Below the pieces are notes generated by a model that ran no database searches, was not told the origin of the DNA, and saw only the letters and a list, made by a program, of their open reading frames with translations. Of a stretch of 64,000 nt of DNA, positions 25,436 through 33,253 are shown piece by piece; positions within the stretch are counted from its first letter, which is position 1; every line of letters starts with the position of its first letter. The position numbers were made by a program, and so were the translations under genes. The stretch comes from Arcobacter sp. F155 (GTDB taxonomy: Bacteria > Campylobacterota > Campylobacteria > Campylobacterales > Arcobacteraceae): assembly GCF_004116455.1 (NCBI RefSeq), contig NZ_PDJU01000005.1, positions 62,001 to 126,000 on the forward strand, in the 5' to 3' direction.

Positions 25436-26356
25436 TTGAAAAATAAAAATAATTTTATTAAAAAATTGTCCTATTTGTATAAAAACATACAAACGGAACT
25501 TAGTAGTGAAAATGATGTAGTTTTTTTACCAAAAAACCCTTATCTAATAGAGAATGCACATATTCTAATTTCATCCTATAAAAGAATTAACCTTATTCTA
25601 TATTTAACAAAAAAAGAAGTGTCTGACTTTGAATATTTATTATATAGAATTTACTTGCTTAGATTAGCCTACCCTATTGAATCTAACATAGTCATTTACT
25701 CTAACAATATTGATAATCCTTATATCAATCAAATTGAAAGAATGGCACAAATAAAACTTTTTGAATCAGAAAATGAGTTATTGAGTTTTTTGCGTACAAA
25801 TTATCGAGAACTTATTATTGACAATGATCTAGAACACAATATAAAAAGAATAAAACATGAAAATTTTTATAGATCAAATCTTATTTTTATGTCTACATAT
25901 AATAAACTTGATGCTGATAAACAGACAAAAAGCTATGAAGAACTGGCAGAGAAATATAAAGATAGTGAATATATATACTTAAAAAACAGAAGAATTCAAA
26001 AATTCAAATATTATGAAAAAGAATCTCTCATAACAGTAGAAGACTTTAAATCCAACAAGAATCACCTTGAAAATTTAAAAATATTGTCTTTTTATTCATT
26101 TATGAATAACTTTGATCTTGATATAGATTATATACAGTTCACAGACAGAATACTACCAAATTGTATTTTATTTGATGATTTACACGTGACTAATAGTATG
26201 CAATTATTTAATTCTCTTAGCTTCAATAATATATATATGACAAGTGTTGGTTACAATGAAAATTTTGATTCAACATATTATAGATTTGGAAGTCATTATA
26301 ATGAAAGGCTATATAAATATAGGAGATATAATGAAACAAAAAATAAAAAATATTAA
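25436..26356 (+). CDS. Unknown 306-aa protein, first gene of cassette 5
   Basis: It starts at TTG with AAAAGG nine bases upstream. The protein is soluble and mixed alpha/beta: NDVVFLPKNPYLIENAHILISSYKR near the start, ESNIVIYSNNIDNPYINQIERMAQ further on. I do not recognise it; the beta-alpha alternation with VIYSN could be a Rossmann-like or PD-(D/E)xK-like core. Its last 26 bases overlap the HEPN-like gene, so the two are a coupled pair, probably toxin/antitoxin or sensor/effector. Confidence 0.6.
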   Translation: MKNKNNFIKKLSYLYKNIQTELSSENDVVFLPKNPYLIENAHILISSYKRINLILYLTKKEVSDFEYLLYRIYLLRLAYPIESNIVIYSNNIDNPYINQIERMAQIKLFESENELLSFLRTNYRELIIDNDLEHNIKRIKHENFYRSNLIFMSTYNKLDADKQTKSYEELAEKYKDSEYIYLKNRRIQKFKYYEKESLITVEDFKSNKNHLENLKILSFYSFMNNFDLDIDYIQFTDRILPNCILFDDLHVTNSMQLFNSLSFNNIYMTSVGYNENFDSTYYRFGSHYNERLYKYRRYNETKNKKY

Positions 26357-26771
26357 AGCATTAATAAGAGCAAAAATAAGCCCTGCAAATACACAGTTAA
26401 ATATAGTATTAAATGAATTGGAGGATGTTCTAAATAGCAATAAAGTTAAGCCAATAAATAAAGCAAATATTTTAAAAATTGTTCATTTGCTTAGAAGCCT
26501 TGAAAGTACACTCAAGCTTTTTCTTGATGAAAATCACATTCCATATAATGGGCATTCTAGTATGGGAAAATTTTTTCACATTTATGCAAAACATAATTAT
26601 GCAGTCATTGGCAATATTGATTCTTCTGAATTGAATAGATACATTAAAAATTTGTCGGATTATAGAAATGAGTTCATGCATAATGCTGGCAAATATCCAG
26701 CGAATGAAAATGTTATTAAAAACTTACTCAATGAAATTGAGATTTGTTTAGTTCGTATATTAAACTTATGA
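26331..26771 (+). CDS. HEPN-like small protein, second gene of cassette 5
   Basis: Started at the ATG at 26331, which has AGGAG five bases upstream; the frame is open from 26244 but the earlier ATGs lie deep in the previous gene. The product has 146 residues, is all-helical, and has LSDYRNEFMHNAGKYP near the C-terminus. RNEFMH has the R-x4-H spacing of HEPN nucleases and the helical context fits. Overlap with the upstream gene gives a typical two-gene defence or toxin-antitoxin cassette. The stop codon overlaps the attC core. Confidence 0.6.
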   Translation: MKQKIKNIKALIRAKISPANTQLNIVLNELEDVLNSNKVKPINKANILKIVHLLRSLESTLKLFLDENHIPYNGHSSMGKFFHIYAKHNYAVIGNIDSSELNRYIKNLSDYRNEFMHNAGKYPANENVIKNLLNEIEICLVRILNL

Positions 26772-26819
26772 CAAAACCTAGAAGTGAACACAAAGTGTCA
26801 CTGAAATCAAACGTTATGT
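26766..26819 (+). repeat. attC site of cassette 5
   Basis: TTATGAC (26766-26772) matches the complement of the left boundary GTTATAA except for one base, and GTTATGT (26813-26819) closes it. Inner arms AGTGA (26783-26787) and TCACT (26798-26802) pair. It is short, 54 bases. Confidence 0.55.
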
Positions 26820-26831
26820 ATAGGAAATTAT

Positions 26832-26930
26832 ATGTGTGAAGATGTGATTCTATTATCAATAAACTCTAAATTTTGGAATAAAACTAAAAAGTCTCCCTTA
26901 TTGACTTTATACTTCTATTTAAAGACATAA
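26832..26930 (+). pseudogene. Truncated first gene of cassette 6
   Basis: An ATG at 26832 with TAGGAA upstream opens 18 bases after the cassette boundary, as in the other cassettes. It runs only 32 residues (MCEDVILLSINSKFWNKTKK at the start) before the frame enters a dispersed IS-like repeat and stops. No attC follows. This is the broken end of array 2. Confidence 0.45.
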
Positions 26931-27024
26931 TTTGTTCCAAAAAATGTTCAAGAAGTAGAAGTTAGAGATTCTCTCAAACTCTAAGGACTTTTTGAACAAC
27001 AAAATCACTCTTTAAGTGATAAGT

Positions 27025-27240
27025 TTAAAGATTCATCTAATCTACTTTTAAATAATATTGCTAACTGTAAAATAGTTAAAGACTAATTCCAAATTGGCAT
27101 TTCATTTTTTAGAAAACTTCTGAATAGATATATATAATATAGAAGCCTGAGTAAACTTATTTTCTTTTGTAAAAGCACTTTTGGTTTTAATAAGCTTTCT
27201 AACTTGTCTATGAATCGGCTCAATAATAGTTAGTATATTG
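27025..27240 (-). pseudogene. Remnant of an IS256-family (mutator) transposase, C-terminal end
   Basis: The minus strand reads TIIEPIHRQVRKLIKTKSAF, then KFTQASILYISIQKFSKK and, after a frameshift, MPIWN followed by SLTILQLAILFKSRLDESLNL. This is the C-terminal part of mutator-type transposases (NxIExxxRQxRKxxKTK...KKWTMPIQNW..TISQLAIFF). One base is missing in the KKW codon. The 26931-27006 stretch next to it holds a hairpin (GTTAGAG/CTCTAAG within GTTCAA/TTGAAC) and the partial dispersed repeat, the probable IS end. No complete copy is in the window. Confidence 0.65.
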
Positions 27241-27241
27241 A

Positions 27242-27310
27242 CTATCTAACTAATGCATCTTTAGTTTATTCATCTGTAGGTTTTTTATAACTAAGTGTTG
27301 TCTTAACATT
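27242..27310 (-). pseudogene. C-terminal fragment of a tyrosine recombinase
   Basis: In the minus direction this reads KNVKTTLSYKKPTDE, an in-frame stop, then TKDALVR and stop. It aligns end to end with KNVSTTLGYIKPTDDQIKNSLVR of the gene at 27732 and with the 4068 gene. Only the last ~23 codons remain, including the Tyr, so it is a relic of a third copy. Confidence 0.65.
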
Positions 27311-27311
27311 T

Positions 27312-27422
27312 TTATTTATGGTTATGTGAGTGTTTTTGAGATTTTTTATTTAAATCTTTAATTAAGAAAATAACTAATATAGCTACAGAAAACATTGTAA
27401 TAGCTAATATATACTCAGTCAT
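27312..27422 (-). CDS. Tiny membrane peptide (36 aa)
   Basis: MTEYILAITMFSVAILVIFL followed by IKDLNKKSQKHSHNHK: one hydrophobic helix and a basic, His-rich tail. GGAGG is seven bases before the ATG, an unusually strong ribosome site for a random ORF. It is one of six such peptides between 27.3 and 31.2 kb. A regulatory peptide or type-I-toxin-like role is possible. The stretch 27423-27731 downstream has no convincing gene. Confidence 0.5.
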   Translation of the reverse strand: MTEYILAITMFSVAILVIFLIKDLNKKSQKHSHNHK

Positions 27423-27731
27423 TTGTAACCTCCAGTTTTTTTAATAGTTGTTTCACTTTTAAATGTAAGTAAATTATACCTATAATTAAAACAAAAAATC
27501 AAAAAAAAACTGTTGCTACTTGCAATAATAAACTTTCTATTATTAGTGTTCCCTTGATTATCCAACCAACTATATTTACAATAATTGCAACATAATCAAC
27601 ACCAAATTTCTACAAACATTGCCTGATGTTTCATTACCTTCACAAGCATCTATAATGAAAAACTCTTACTAAAACCCATGAAAATTTTTAGATAATAGCT
27701 TTCTTAGAGATTAAATTTTTTTGCAGTAATT

Positions 27732-28334
27732 TTATCTAACCAAAGAATTTTTAATTTGATCATCAGTTGGTTTTATATATCCAAGTGTTGTGCTAACATT
27801 TTTATGACCAATAAAATTCGAGATAATCTTTATATTAATAGATTTACTTCCCATTTCAGTAATTAAGCCTTGCCTAAATGAATGTGAAGTGAATCCTTCT
27901 CCAAGTATTTCTTTCATTTTAGAGTTTACCTGTTGTATAAAAACAATATTATTAATACCTGTTTTTTTACTTGTACTTTTATGTATGATTTTATTTGAAT
28001 CATCTTCTATAGTAAAGTCAAATAACTTATTAATCTCTTTTTTAAAAGTAGGAGTTAAATATACCTTTCTTTCACTTGATGTTTTTGAAATGTATATTTT
28101 AATCATTTCATTTTTTAATAGGTTTTTTACATCAATTATTTTTAACTCTTGAACTTCATTAAGTCTTAGTCCACAATAGTATAAAAATATAAATGTTCTT
28201 AGAAGATTTATTCTTGTATTTTCTCTGATTGAATCATCACCTCTAACATAAGACATTAATTTTTTAAATTCTTTTTCAGTTATACTTTCTTTTATTCTTT
28301 TTACTTTTATTTTCTTCACTTCTTTTAAGTTCAT
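27732..28334 (-). CDS. Short tyrosine recombinase with intact catalytic Tyr
   Basis: A 200-residue catalytic-domain-only recombinase: LYYCGLRLNEVQELK (Arg I), FTSHSFRQGLITEMG (His-x-x-Arg), FIGHKNVSTTLGYIKPTDD (His/Gly and Tyr186). It is a paralogue of the 4068 gene and keeps the Tyr that gene has lost. It lacks the N-terminal DNA-binding domain of IntI or Xer proteins. It is divergent from parA over a 358-bp gap that contains repeated AACCTTATAA sites, one directly at its start. A role in resolving multimers of the circular element, or in mobilising nearby DNA, would fit but is not shown. Confidence 0.8.
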   Translation of the reverse strand: MNLKEVKKIKVKRIKESITEKEFKKLMSYVRGDDSIRENTRINLLRTFIFLYYCGLRLNEVQELKIIDVKNLLKNEMIKIYISKTSSERKVYLTPTFKKEINKLFDFTIEDDSNKIIHKSTSKKTGINNIVFIQQVNSKMKEILGEGFTSHSFRQGLITEMGSKSINIKIISNFIGHKNVSTTLGYIKPTDDQIKNSLVR

Positions 28335-28340
28335 TTTAAA

Positions 28341-28462
28341 AACCTTATAATTTATTTTAGTTATTTACATTTTATAGTGTTTTGAATTTTTGCAATTTAT
28401 AAAAAGCTCTAAAAATAGCTAAAAATGGTAAAACCTTATAAAATACTGGAATTTATAAGGTT
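28341..28462. promoter_or_regulatory. AACCTTATAA operator repeats between recombinase and parA
   Basis: AACCTTATAA occurs at 28341-28350, and AACCTTATAAA at 28432-28442 faces TTTATAAGGTT at 28452-28462 as a perfect 11-bp palindrome with a 9-base centre. One copy overlaps the likely promoter of the recombinase. They may be binding sites of the small 29291 protein or of the recombinase. The rest of the gap up to 28692 is very AT-rich. Confidence 0.5.
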
Positions 28463-28692
28463 ATTGACTTTAGATATTTTAATTTTAAAGCATTTTATAT
28501 CTTCTTTTAAAACTAATACTTTGATATGTATTTAATCTATCTAGAATTGTATGATTCAATTCATTTATATTCACATTAAAGTAGAATATATAAAATATAA
28601 TAGTTGTATAATACTATATATGTTATTATATTAAATATAATATTAATATAAAATATATATTTTTATATAGAAAAAATATAAAAGGTCTTATT

Positions 28693-29289
28693 ATGTCGAT
28701 TGTAGTTTATAGTATTAAAGGTGGAGTTGGTAAAACTACACTATCAGTTCAATTAGCACAAATGTTAAAATATACTTATGTAACAAATGATTCACACTCA
28801 TCTGCTCATAATTTAATGCCTGAAGAAAAAGGCTTCTTAGTTTCAAAAGAAGATTATGATGAAATACCTTTTGATAAAAATATTGTATATGATTTTGGTG
28901 GATTTAAAGACTCTAGAATAAACGATATAATAAAACAATCAAAAGTAATAGTAATTCCTACACTAACTTCAATTGTTGATGTACAAGCAACATTAGCTAC
29001 TATTAAAGATGTAGTAAAACTTAATACAAATATTTTAATAGTAATAAATAGAACAAGAAGCAATAATAAAGCTATTGAATTAAAGGAATATCTCTCTGAA
29101 GAGGTATCAAATATCAATCATAACATTAATTCTAAAATAGTTTTTGTGAGGGATTCATCTGTATTAGAAGATAGTTTATTTGATTGTGAATATATTGAAG
29201 ATAAAGCAGGTACAAATAGATTTAAACGTCATATTTATAGAAATGCAATAGAAGATATGAAGTTATTAAATAAGTCATTGGAGTTGTAA
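28693..29289 (+). CDS. parA: ParA-family partition ATPase
   Basis: A 198-residue ParA/MinD-type ATPase: MSIVVYSIKGGVGKTTLSVQLAQ is the deviant Walker A, NIVYDFGGF the Walker B region, VIVIPTLTSIVDVQATL the following strand. It is the short kind that lacks the N-terminal HTH, typical of type Ib partition systems. With the small gene two bases downstream it forms a plasmid-like parAB pair. Its presence suggests that the integrated element has, or had, an independently replicating circular state. AAAGG is before the ATG. Confidence 0.8.
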   Translation: MSIVVYSIKGGVGKTTLSVQLAQMLKYTYVTNDSHSSAHNLMPEEKGFLVSKEDYDEIPFDKNIVYDFGGFKDSRINDIIKQSKVIVIPTLTSIVDVQATLATIKDVVKLNTNILIVINRTRSNNKAIELKEYLSEEVSNINHNINSKIVFVRDSSVLEDSLFDCEYIEDKAGTNRFKRHIYRNAIEDMKLLNKSLEL

Positions 29290-29290
29290 A

Positions 29291-29569
29291 ATGGGTTATG
29301 GTGATAAGTTAAAACAAAATTCTGCAAAAATACAAACTAATGAAAATGTATTAGATAATAAAAAAATCAAAACTAAAAAGCCATCAGGAAGACCTAAAAA
29401 AGCAAATGATGAGGTTAGAAATGTTGCAATACCAATTGCTCTTAACCAAAAAGAAAAAGAGTGGATAGAAAAACAAGCTTTAAATATGTCAAAAGAGATA
29501 GGTATAAAAATTACTACATCAGCTTGGATGAGAATGGTACTATTAAAAGATATGGATAAAAATAGTTAA
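29291..29569 (+). CDS. Small partition partner (putative ParB-type centromere binder)
   Basis: A 92-residue basic protein that starts one base after the parA stop. It has KKPSGRPKKANDEVRNVAIPIALNQKEKEWIEKQA split by a flexible basic arm (SGRPKK) and a short strand followed by two helices, the layout of ribbon-helix-helix centromere binders that accompany short ParA proteins. It probably binds the AT-rich or AACCTTATAA sites upstream of parA. No enzymatic motif is seen. Confidence 0.6.
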   Translation: MGYGDKLKQNSAKIQTNENVLDNKKIKTKKPSGRPKKANDEVRNVAIPIALNQKEKEWIEKQALNMSKEIGIKITTSAWMRMVLLKDMDKNS

Positions 29570-29572
29570 TTA

Positions 29573-29637
29573 CTAAGGAATAGATAGAAAAGAGGAAGGT
29601 TTAGTAAAACAGTTCGCCTAAAAATATCTATCCTTAG
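29573..29637 (+). terminator. Inverted repeat after the par genes
   Basis: CTAAGGAATAGATA (from 29573) pairs with TATCTATCCTTAG (29625-29637), leaving a ~38-base loop. The position four bases after the parAB stop suggests a terminator or a structured 3' end, though no clear T-run follows. The gap 29638-30030 otherwise holds only one tiny antisense peptide gene. Confidence 0.4.
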
Positions 29638-29748
29638 ATGTTCAATGTAATTTTAGCGAATTATTAAAGACTTGTAAAGTATATGTATTGGACTGATAAA
29701 GTAATTTGATTTTTTAATTAATGTGAATGTTTTTAAGTAAGAATGGGT

Positions 29749-29832
29749 TTATTTATTTAGTTTTTTTATGAAACCAATCATTAAACCAATGATTCCAAGC
29801 ATCATTATAATTGCTACAGTTTCATTTGTCAT
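29749..29832 (-). CDS. Tiny membrane peptide (27 aa)
   Basis: MTNETVAIIMMLGIIGLMIG followed by FIKKLNK: a single membrane helix with a basic end. GGAGAT is seven bases before the ATG. It resembles the peptides at 27312, 30031 and 30367 in design but not in sequence. Confidence 0.4.
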   Translation of the reverse strand: MTNETVAIIMMLGIIGLMIGFIKKLNK

Positions 29833-30030
29833 TTTAATCTCCATTTTATTAAAAAATTTGTATATCTTTATATCTATCTTGATTATAGCAAAAATTTTTT
29901 TGTATATTATTTTGTAAAATTGTATAATCTATTAAGTTAATTTAGAAAATAAGCTAGTATTATAATATTAATTTTGAAATATTTAGTGAAAAATAAGTAT
30001 AAAAAGATTAATAGTAAAAAAGGTTTGATT

Positions 30031-30144
30031 ATGGACTCGTTTATTACATTTATTCCAATGTTAATTCTTGTATTTATTGGTATAACATACACTTTAGGCC
30101 ACAATGAATATTTAAAACAAAATAAGAAAGGTAATAGAAAATAA
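30031..30144 (+). CDS. Tiny membrane peptide (37 aa)
   Basis: MDSFITFIPMLILVFIGITY followed by TLGHNEYLKQNKKGNRK: one hydrophobic helix and a basic tail. AAAGG is upstream. Its stop is one base before the TTG start of the next small membrane gene, so the two are coupled. Confidence 0.45.
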   Translation: MDSFITFIPMLILVFIGITYTLGHNEYLKQNKKGNRK

Positions 30145-30145
30145 A

Positions 30146-30340
30146 TTGAAATACTTAAATAAATATACTATTATCTTTGCACTTTTGATAGTCCCCTCAG
30201 CAATTCTTTTTAATATTGATGATAAAAATGCGTTTTTTATGGGATTGCTTTTATTTATTAGTGGACTTTTCTTTGCTTTTTTACTTCCAAATGAAAAAAG
30301 AAATAGCAAAATCCTAAATTTTTTAAATAAACTATTTTAA
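30146..30340 (+). CDS. Small membrane protein (64 aa, two helices)
   Basis: It starts at TTG directly behind the 37-aa peptide. Helices are KYTIIFALLIVPSAILF and FFMGLLLFISGLFFAFLL, and the C-terminus is basic (PNEKRNSKILNFLNKLF). Coupled to the preceding peptide. No family recognised; the two-helix hairpin shape is shared by holins and small toxins. Confidence 0.5.
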   Translation: MKYLNKYTIIFALLIVPSAILFNIDDKNAFFMGLLLFISGLFFAFLLPNEKRNSKILNFLNKLF

Positions 30341-30366
30341 TACTCTTTCATCTTTTCTATATATAT

Positions 30367-30492
30367 CTAAGTAGATATCTTATCACTATTTAATTTATCT
30401 CTTTTTTCAGATTCTTTTTTTCCTATTACAAGTAATATTCCAAAAAGTGCAACAATTCCTATAACTATATTAAACTGTGTATTAGGATCCAT
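30367..30492 (-). CDS. Tiny membrane peptide (41 aa)
   Basis: MDPNTQFNIVIGIVALFGIL, then LVIGKKESEKRDKLNSDKIST: one helix and a long charged tail. AGGAAA is before the ATG. It faces the 30146 gene on the other strand. Confidence 0.45.
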   Translation of the reverse strand: MDPNTQFNIVIGIVALFGILLVIGKKESEKRDKLNSDKIST

Positions 30493-30553
30493 ATTTTTCC
30501 TTTTTATAATTTTAACATAGAATATTTAATAAAAAGAGTATTTTCTTAGTTAT

Positions 30554-30694
30554 TTAAGTGTTTTTTGCATGAGATATAAAACTTGAGTTTTTTAGTCCTA
30601 ACTCTAACGCTAAATCTAATTGTAATAAGTTTTTTTCTTTTCGTAGTTCTCTAAGTTTCAAAGAAAATTTATTATGAAATTCATCTTCTAAAAA
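30554..30694 (-). pseudogene. Broken XRE-type HTH fragment
   Basis: The minus strand between stops reads FSLKLRELRKEKNLLQLDLA then LELGLKNSSFISHAKNT and stop. This is the first half of an XRE domain (compare LRELRKEKGLTQEELA...GVSRSYISRIE). No start codon with a ribosome site is present and the second half is absent, so it looks like a relic. Confidence 0.45.
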
Positions 30695-31101
30695 CTAGGT
30701 AATTTGTATTAAAATATGACAAATTCGTTAATAATATTTTAAACTTATTTTATATTACTAATTTTTGCAAAAAATTGTATTTTTAAATATATATGGTACT
30801 GAGAATTAGCATTTAAAAAAACTTGAAAAAACATATATACTTGTTTTTCTTCTCATTATTTGAACGTAAATACAAATCCAAAAATCAATAAAATTATTCT
30901 CATTGAAAAAAAAGTAAGGATGAAAAAAAGTAAAAGAATAAACCTAATAATGTAATTATATAAGTACTTAATTTTATTTTGTTTTTTCTGTATTTTAATC
31001 CTTTAAATGATTCATTTTACTGTAAAATAGAATATAAAAATTAAGTATTTTTAATAAGGTTATATTGTATACTTTAATAAATATAAATAAGGATAATTCA
31101 A

Positions 31102-31203
31102 ATGGCTATTATAGAGATATTTACACTTATTTTACTTTTTATTGGAATTTTTTTAGCAATTGGAAAATATGATTATAATACAGATAAAATGAAAAAAATC
31201 TAA
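31102..31203 (+). CDS. Tiny membrane peptide (33 aa)
   Basis: MAIIEIFTLILLFIGIFLAI followed by GKYDYNTDKMKKI. AAGGA is nine bases before the ATG. It is alone in an AT-rich stretch (30.7-32.0 kb) that holds no other gene I can support. Confidence 0.4.
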   Translation: MAIIEIFTLILLFIGIFLAIGKYDYNTDKMKKI

Positions 31204-31511
31204 TAACAATTACATAAGAAAGATTACTATTTTTGAGTAAAAAAAAATGTTCAATAGTCAAAAAAAATTAGAAAAATATCTTACAATTTTAATCGGAACG
31301 TGTGTTAAAAATGTATTATTATTTGAAGACTTTTTTTGCAGAACTTTTTAGTAAATAATTAATTCAAAATGTATATACAATTAATACAAAATTTAATCTA
31401 AAACAGAATTAAATATCTACATGTATTTTCTATTATTTAGAGTTAAAAGAACAATAAAACTATTACGAATCTAAAATATTGCACTATTATATAGTATATT
31501 ATAGTATAGAG

Positions 31512-31536
31512 TTAGAAAACACTAGTAATGTGCGTA
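31512..31536. repeat. 25-bp direct repeat, copy 1 (TTAGAAAACACTAGTAATG...)
   Basis: Repeated with one difference at 31817-31841. Both copies end in TAGTAATGTGCGTA and are embedded in runs of TATAGTATA-like sequence. They may mark a centromere-like or regulatory site, or two small RNA ends. Confidence 0.45.
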
Positions 31537-31663
31537 CAGTATAGTATACTATATATAGTATATTATGGTTTGCTTAAGTAAATTAATATTAATCACACGA
31601 AAGTAATTTACTATAACTAAAATAAAAACTTATAAATTAAGTTAAATATTGCTTTTAAAATCA

Positions 31664-31710
31664 CATAGAGTACTCTAAAAACGATTTTAAATGATTTTTA
31701 GTACCCTATG
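31664..31710. repeat. Long inverted repeat between the two 25-bp repeats
   Basis: CATAGAGTACTCTAAAAA (from 31664) and TTTTTAGTACCCTATG (to 31710) pair imperfectly around an AT-rich centre. It lies midway between the 25-bp direct repeats, which suggests one composite structure. No gene is present. Confidence 0.4.
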
Positions 31711-31816
31711 CTAACTTTGAACAAAAAAAGCTTTATTTTCAAAGTATATTTAGAAAATTGAAATACTATTTGATATTCTAATTTTTCTCCTATATTATAG
31801 TATATATAGTATATGT

Positions 31817-31841
31817 TTAGAAAACATTAGTAATGTGCGTA
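31817..31841. repeat. 25-bp direct repeat, copy 2
   Basis: TTAGAAAACATTAGTAATG followed by TGCGTA; partner of 31512-31536, about 305 bases away in the same orientation. Confidence 0.45.
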
Positions 31842-31968
31842 TATATTAAACTATATATACAGTCCAACTTTTTTTTTCGATCTTAATATTGATTATACAG
31901 GTGCTAAAAAATATCTTTTATCAAATATTTATAGTTGAGAATCTAAAAGTTTGAGATAAAAATGAAAA

Positions 31969-31996
31969 AATGCAGGGTAGATAAAACCCTACATTT
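31969..31996 (-). terminator. Terminator of the lipoprotein gene
   Basis: AATGCAGGGT and ACCCTACATT form a stem with one C/A mismatch. In the minus direction it is followed by a T-rich run, about 30 bases after the lipoprotein stop. Confidence 0.6.
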
Positions 31997-32025
31997 ATTT
32001 AAATTTTAAGTTGAAATTTGAGTTA

Positions 32026-33102
32026 TTATTTTTTATGCTTAAATCTATGTTCTACTAAATTACTTGAAACATAATTGTTTGAATAATTTATATTATATAG
32101 ATTAAATAAATTATTACTGTAGTCTTTTTTAATATAAGTATTCATATAGCTATTATGTTCCTTGTTTTTTTCAATAATTTTTACTTTATTCATTGTATAT
32201 ACTATGTTGTTTTCAGGTTTTAAAATATCATCCTTAATGTCACCTAAAAAGCTTAATGTTGAAATCACATTAAATGTTAAAGCTGCAGCATCTAAAACAT
32301 CCACTCCTGTTCTTCCCTGAATAAGTCCTCCACCATAAGAAGAACTTTTTCTTTTTTCATATATAATTAAGTCACTATACTCTTTTTTTGTAGTGTTATT
32401 ATTTCCAAAAGCTAAGTGTTCCATTTCTATAATAATATTTGCTTCATTTTTGTTGTTTGTAACTTTATAATTGTTCTTTTTTAGCATACTTTCTAAATAA
32501 GGTCTAATATTCAATTTTGATAAGTATTTATCATTCATAATAAGTTTTTTTTCTTTAAAAGTTTTTTCATCTAAATAAAAAGGAATAGGGATATTATATT
32601 TAGATGCAAAAGTCAAGTTTTTTTCTAATTCATAGTTATTTAAAAATATTATAAAATTTACATATAAAGATAAAATTTCATTATCAGATAATGTCTCATT
32701 AAAAATTATCTCTTTCTCTTCTATAGTAAAATTTTTAGTACTTATATTAATAGGTTTTTCTAGTTTTTTACAATTTCCTATGCTGTAGTTTCCTGGAATA
32801 ACAGAGTATATATTATTAAAATTTGAATGATCAATTTTTTCTTTATTTAAAATCATACATGAGTATTCAGATAAGATTGTACCTTTTTTAATAATCTCTT
32901 TAAGATCATTATACATATTATTGTTTCTAATAATATCTTTTGAATTATCAATATAAAATACTGCCTCTTCTTTGGGTGTCTCAAGATTTATATATTTGAA
33001 TGTTTTATTAAATGTTTCTTTTTGTACTGTTGATTTTCTTGTACATCCAGTAAATATTAAACTTACTGCAATTGCAACTAAAATTAAATTTTTTATTGCC
33101 AT
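32026..33102 (-). CDS. Unknown lipoprotein (358 aa)
   Basis: MAIKNLILVAIAVSLIFTGC is a lipoprotein signal peptide: basic start, hydrophobic core, lipobox FTGC with Cys20. The mature protein is rich in Asn, Lys and Ile. Near the C-terminus it has SSSYGGGLIQGRTGVDVLDAA, which looks like a short membrane-penetrating or glycine-rich loop, preceded by EANIIIEMEHLAFGNN. The overall plan (lipoprotein with a glycine-rich amphipathic segment) recalls TraT-type surface exclusion proteins, but the similarity is not strong enough for a name. It would sit in the outer membrane. AAGGAAAT is before the ATG. Confidence 0.65.
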   Translation of the reverse strand: MAIKNLILVAIAVSLIFTGCTRKSTVQKETFNKTFKYINLETPKEEAVFYIDNSKDIIRNNNMYNDLKEIIKKGTILSEYSCMILNKEKIDHSNFNNIYSVIPGNYSIGNCKKLEKPINISTKNFTIEEKEIIFNETLSDNEILSLYVNFIIFLNNYELEKNLTFASKYNIPIPFYLDEKTFKEKKLIMNDKYLSKLNIRPYLESMLKKNNYKVTNNKNEANIIIEMEHLAFGNNNTTKKEYSDLIIYEKRKSSSYGGGLIQGRTGVDVLDAAALTFNVISTLSFLGDIKDDILKPENNIVYTMNKVKIIEKNKEHNSYMNTYIKKDYSNNLFNLYNINYSNNYVSSNLVEHRFKHKK

Positions 33103-33253
33103 TTATTTCCTTTTTTGTTATAAATTTATAAAGTAATTATATTATAGATTTATAAAATAATTACTTATTATATAGTGAAACTAAAAGGAATCATTTTTTG
33201 AATAATAATGAATATTCAATTATGACGTATATTTTAAGAATGGGTCTATTTAT

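Noticed and set aside
27423-27731. Small hydrophobic frame around 27505-27600, minus strand
   Set aside because: It reads VAIIVNIVGWIIKGTLIIES but has no start codon or ribosome site, so I treat it as decayed sequence.
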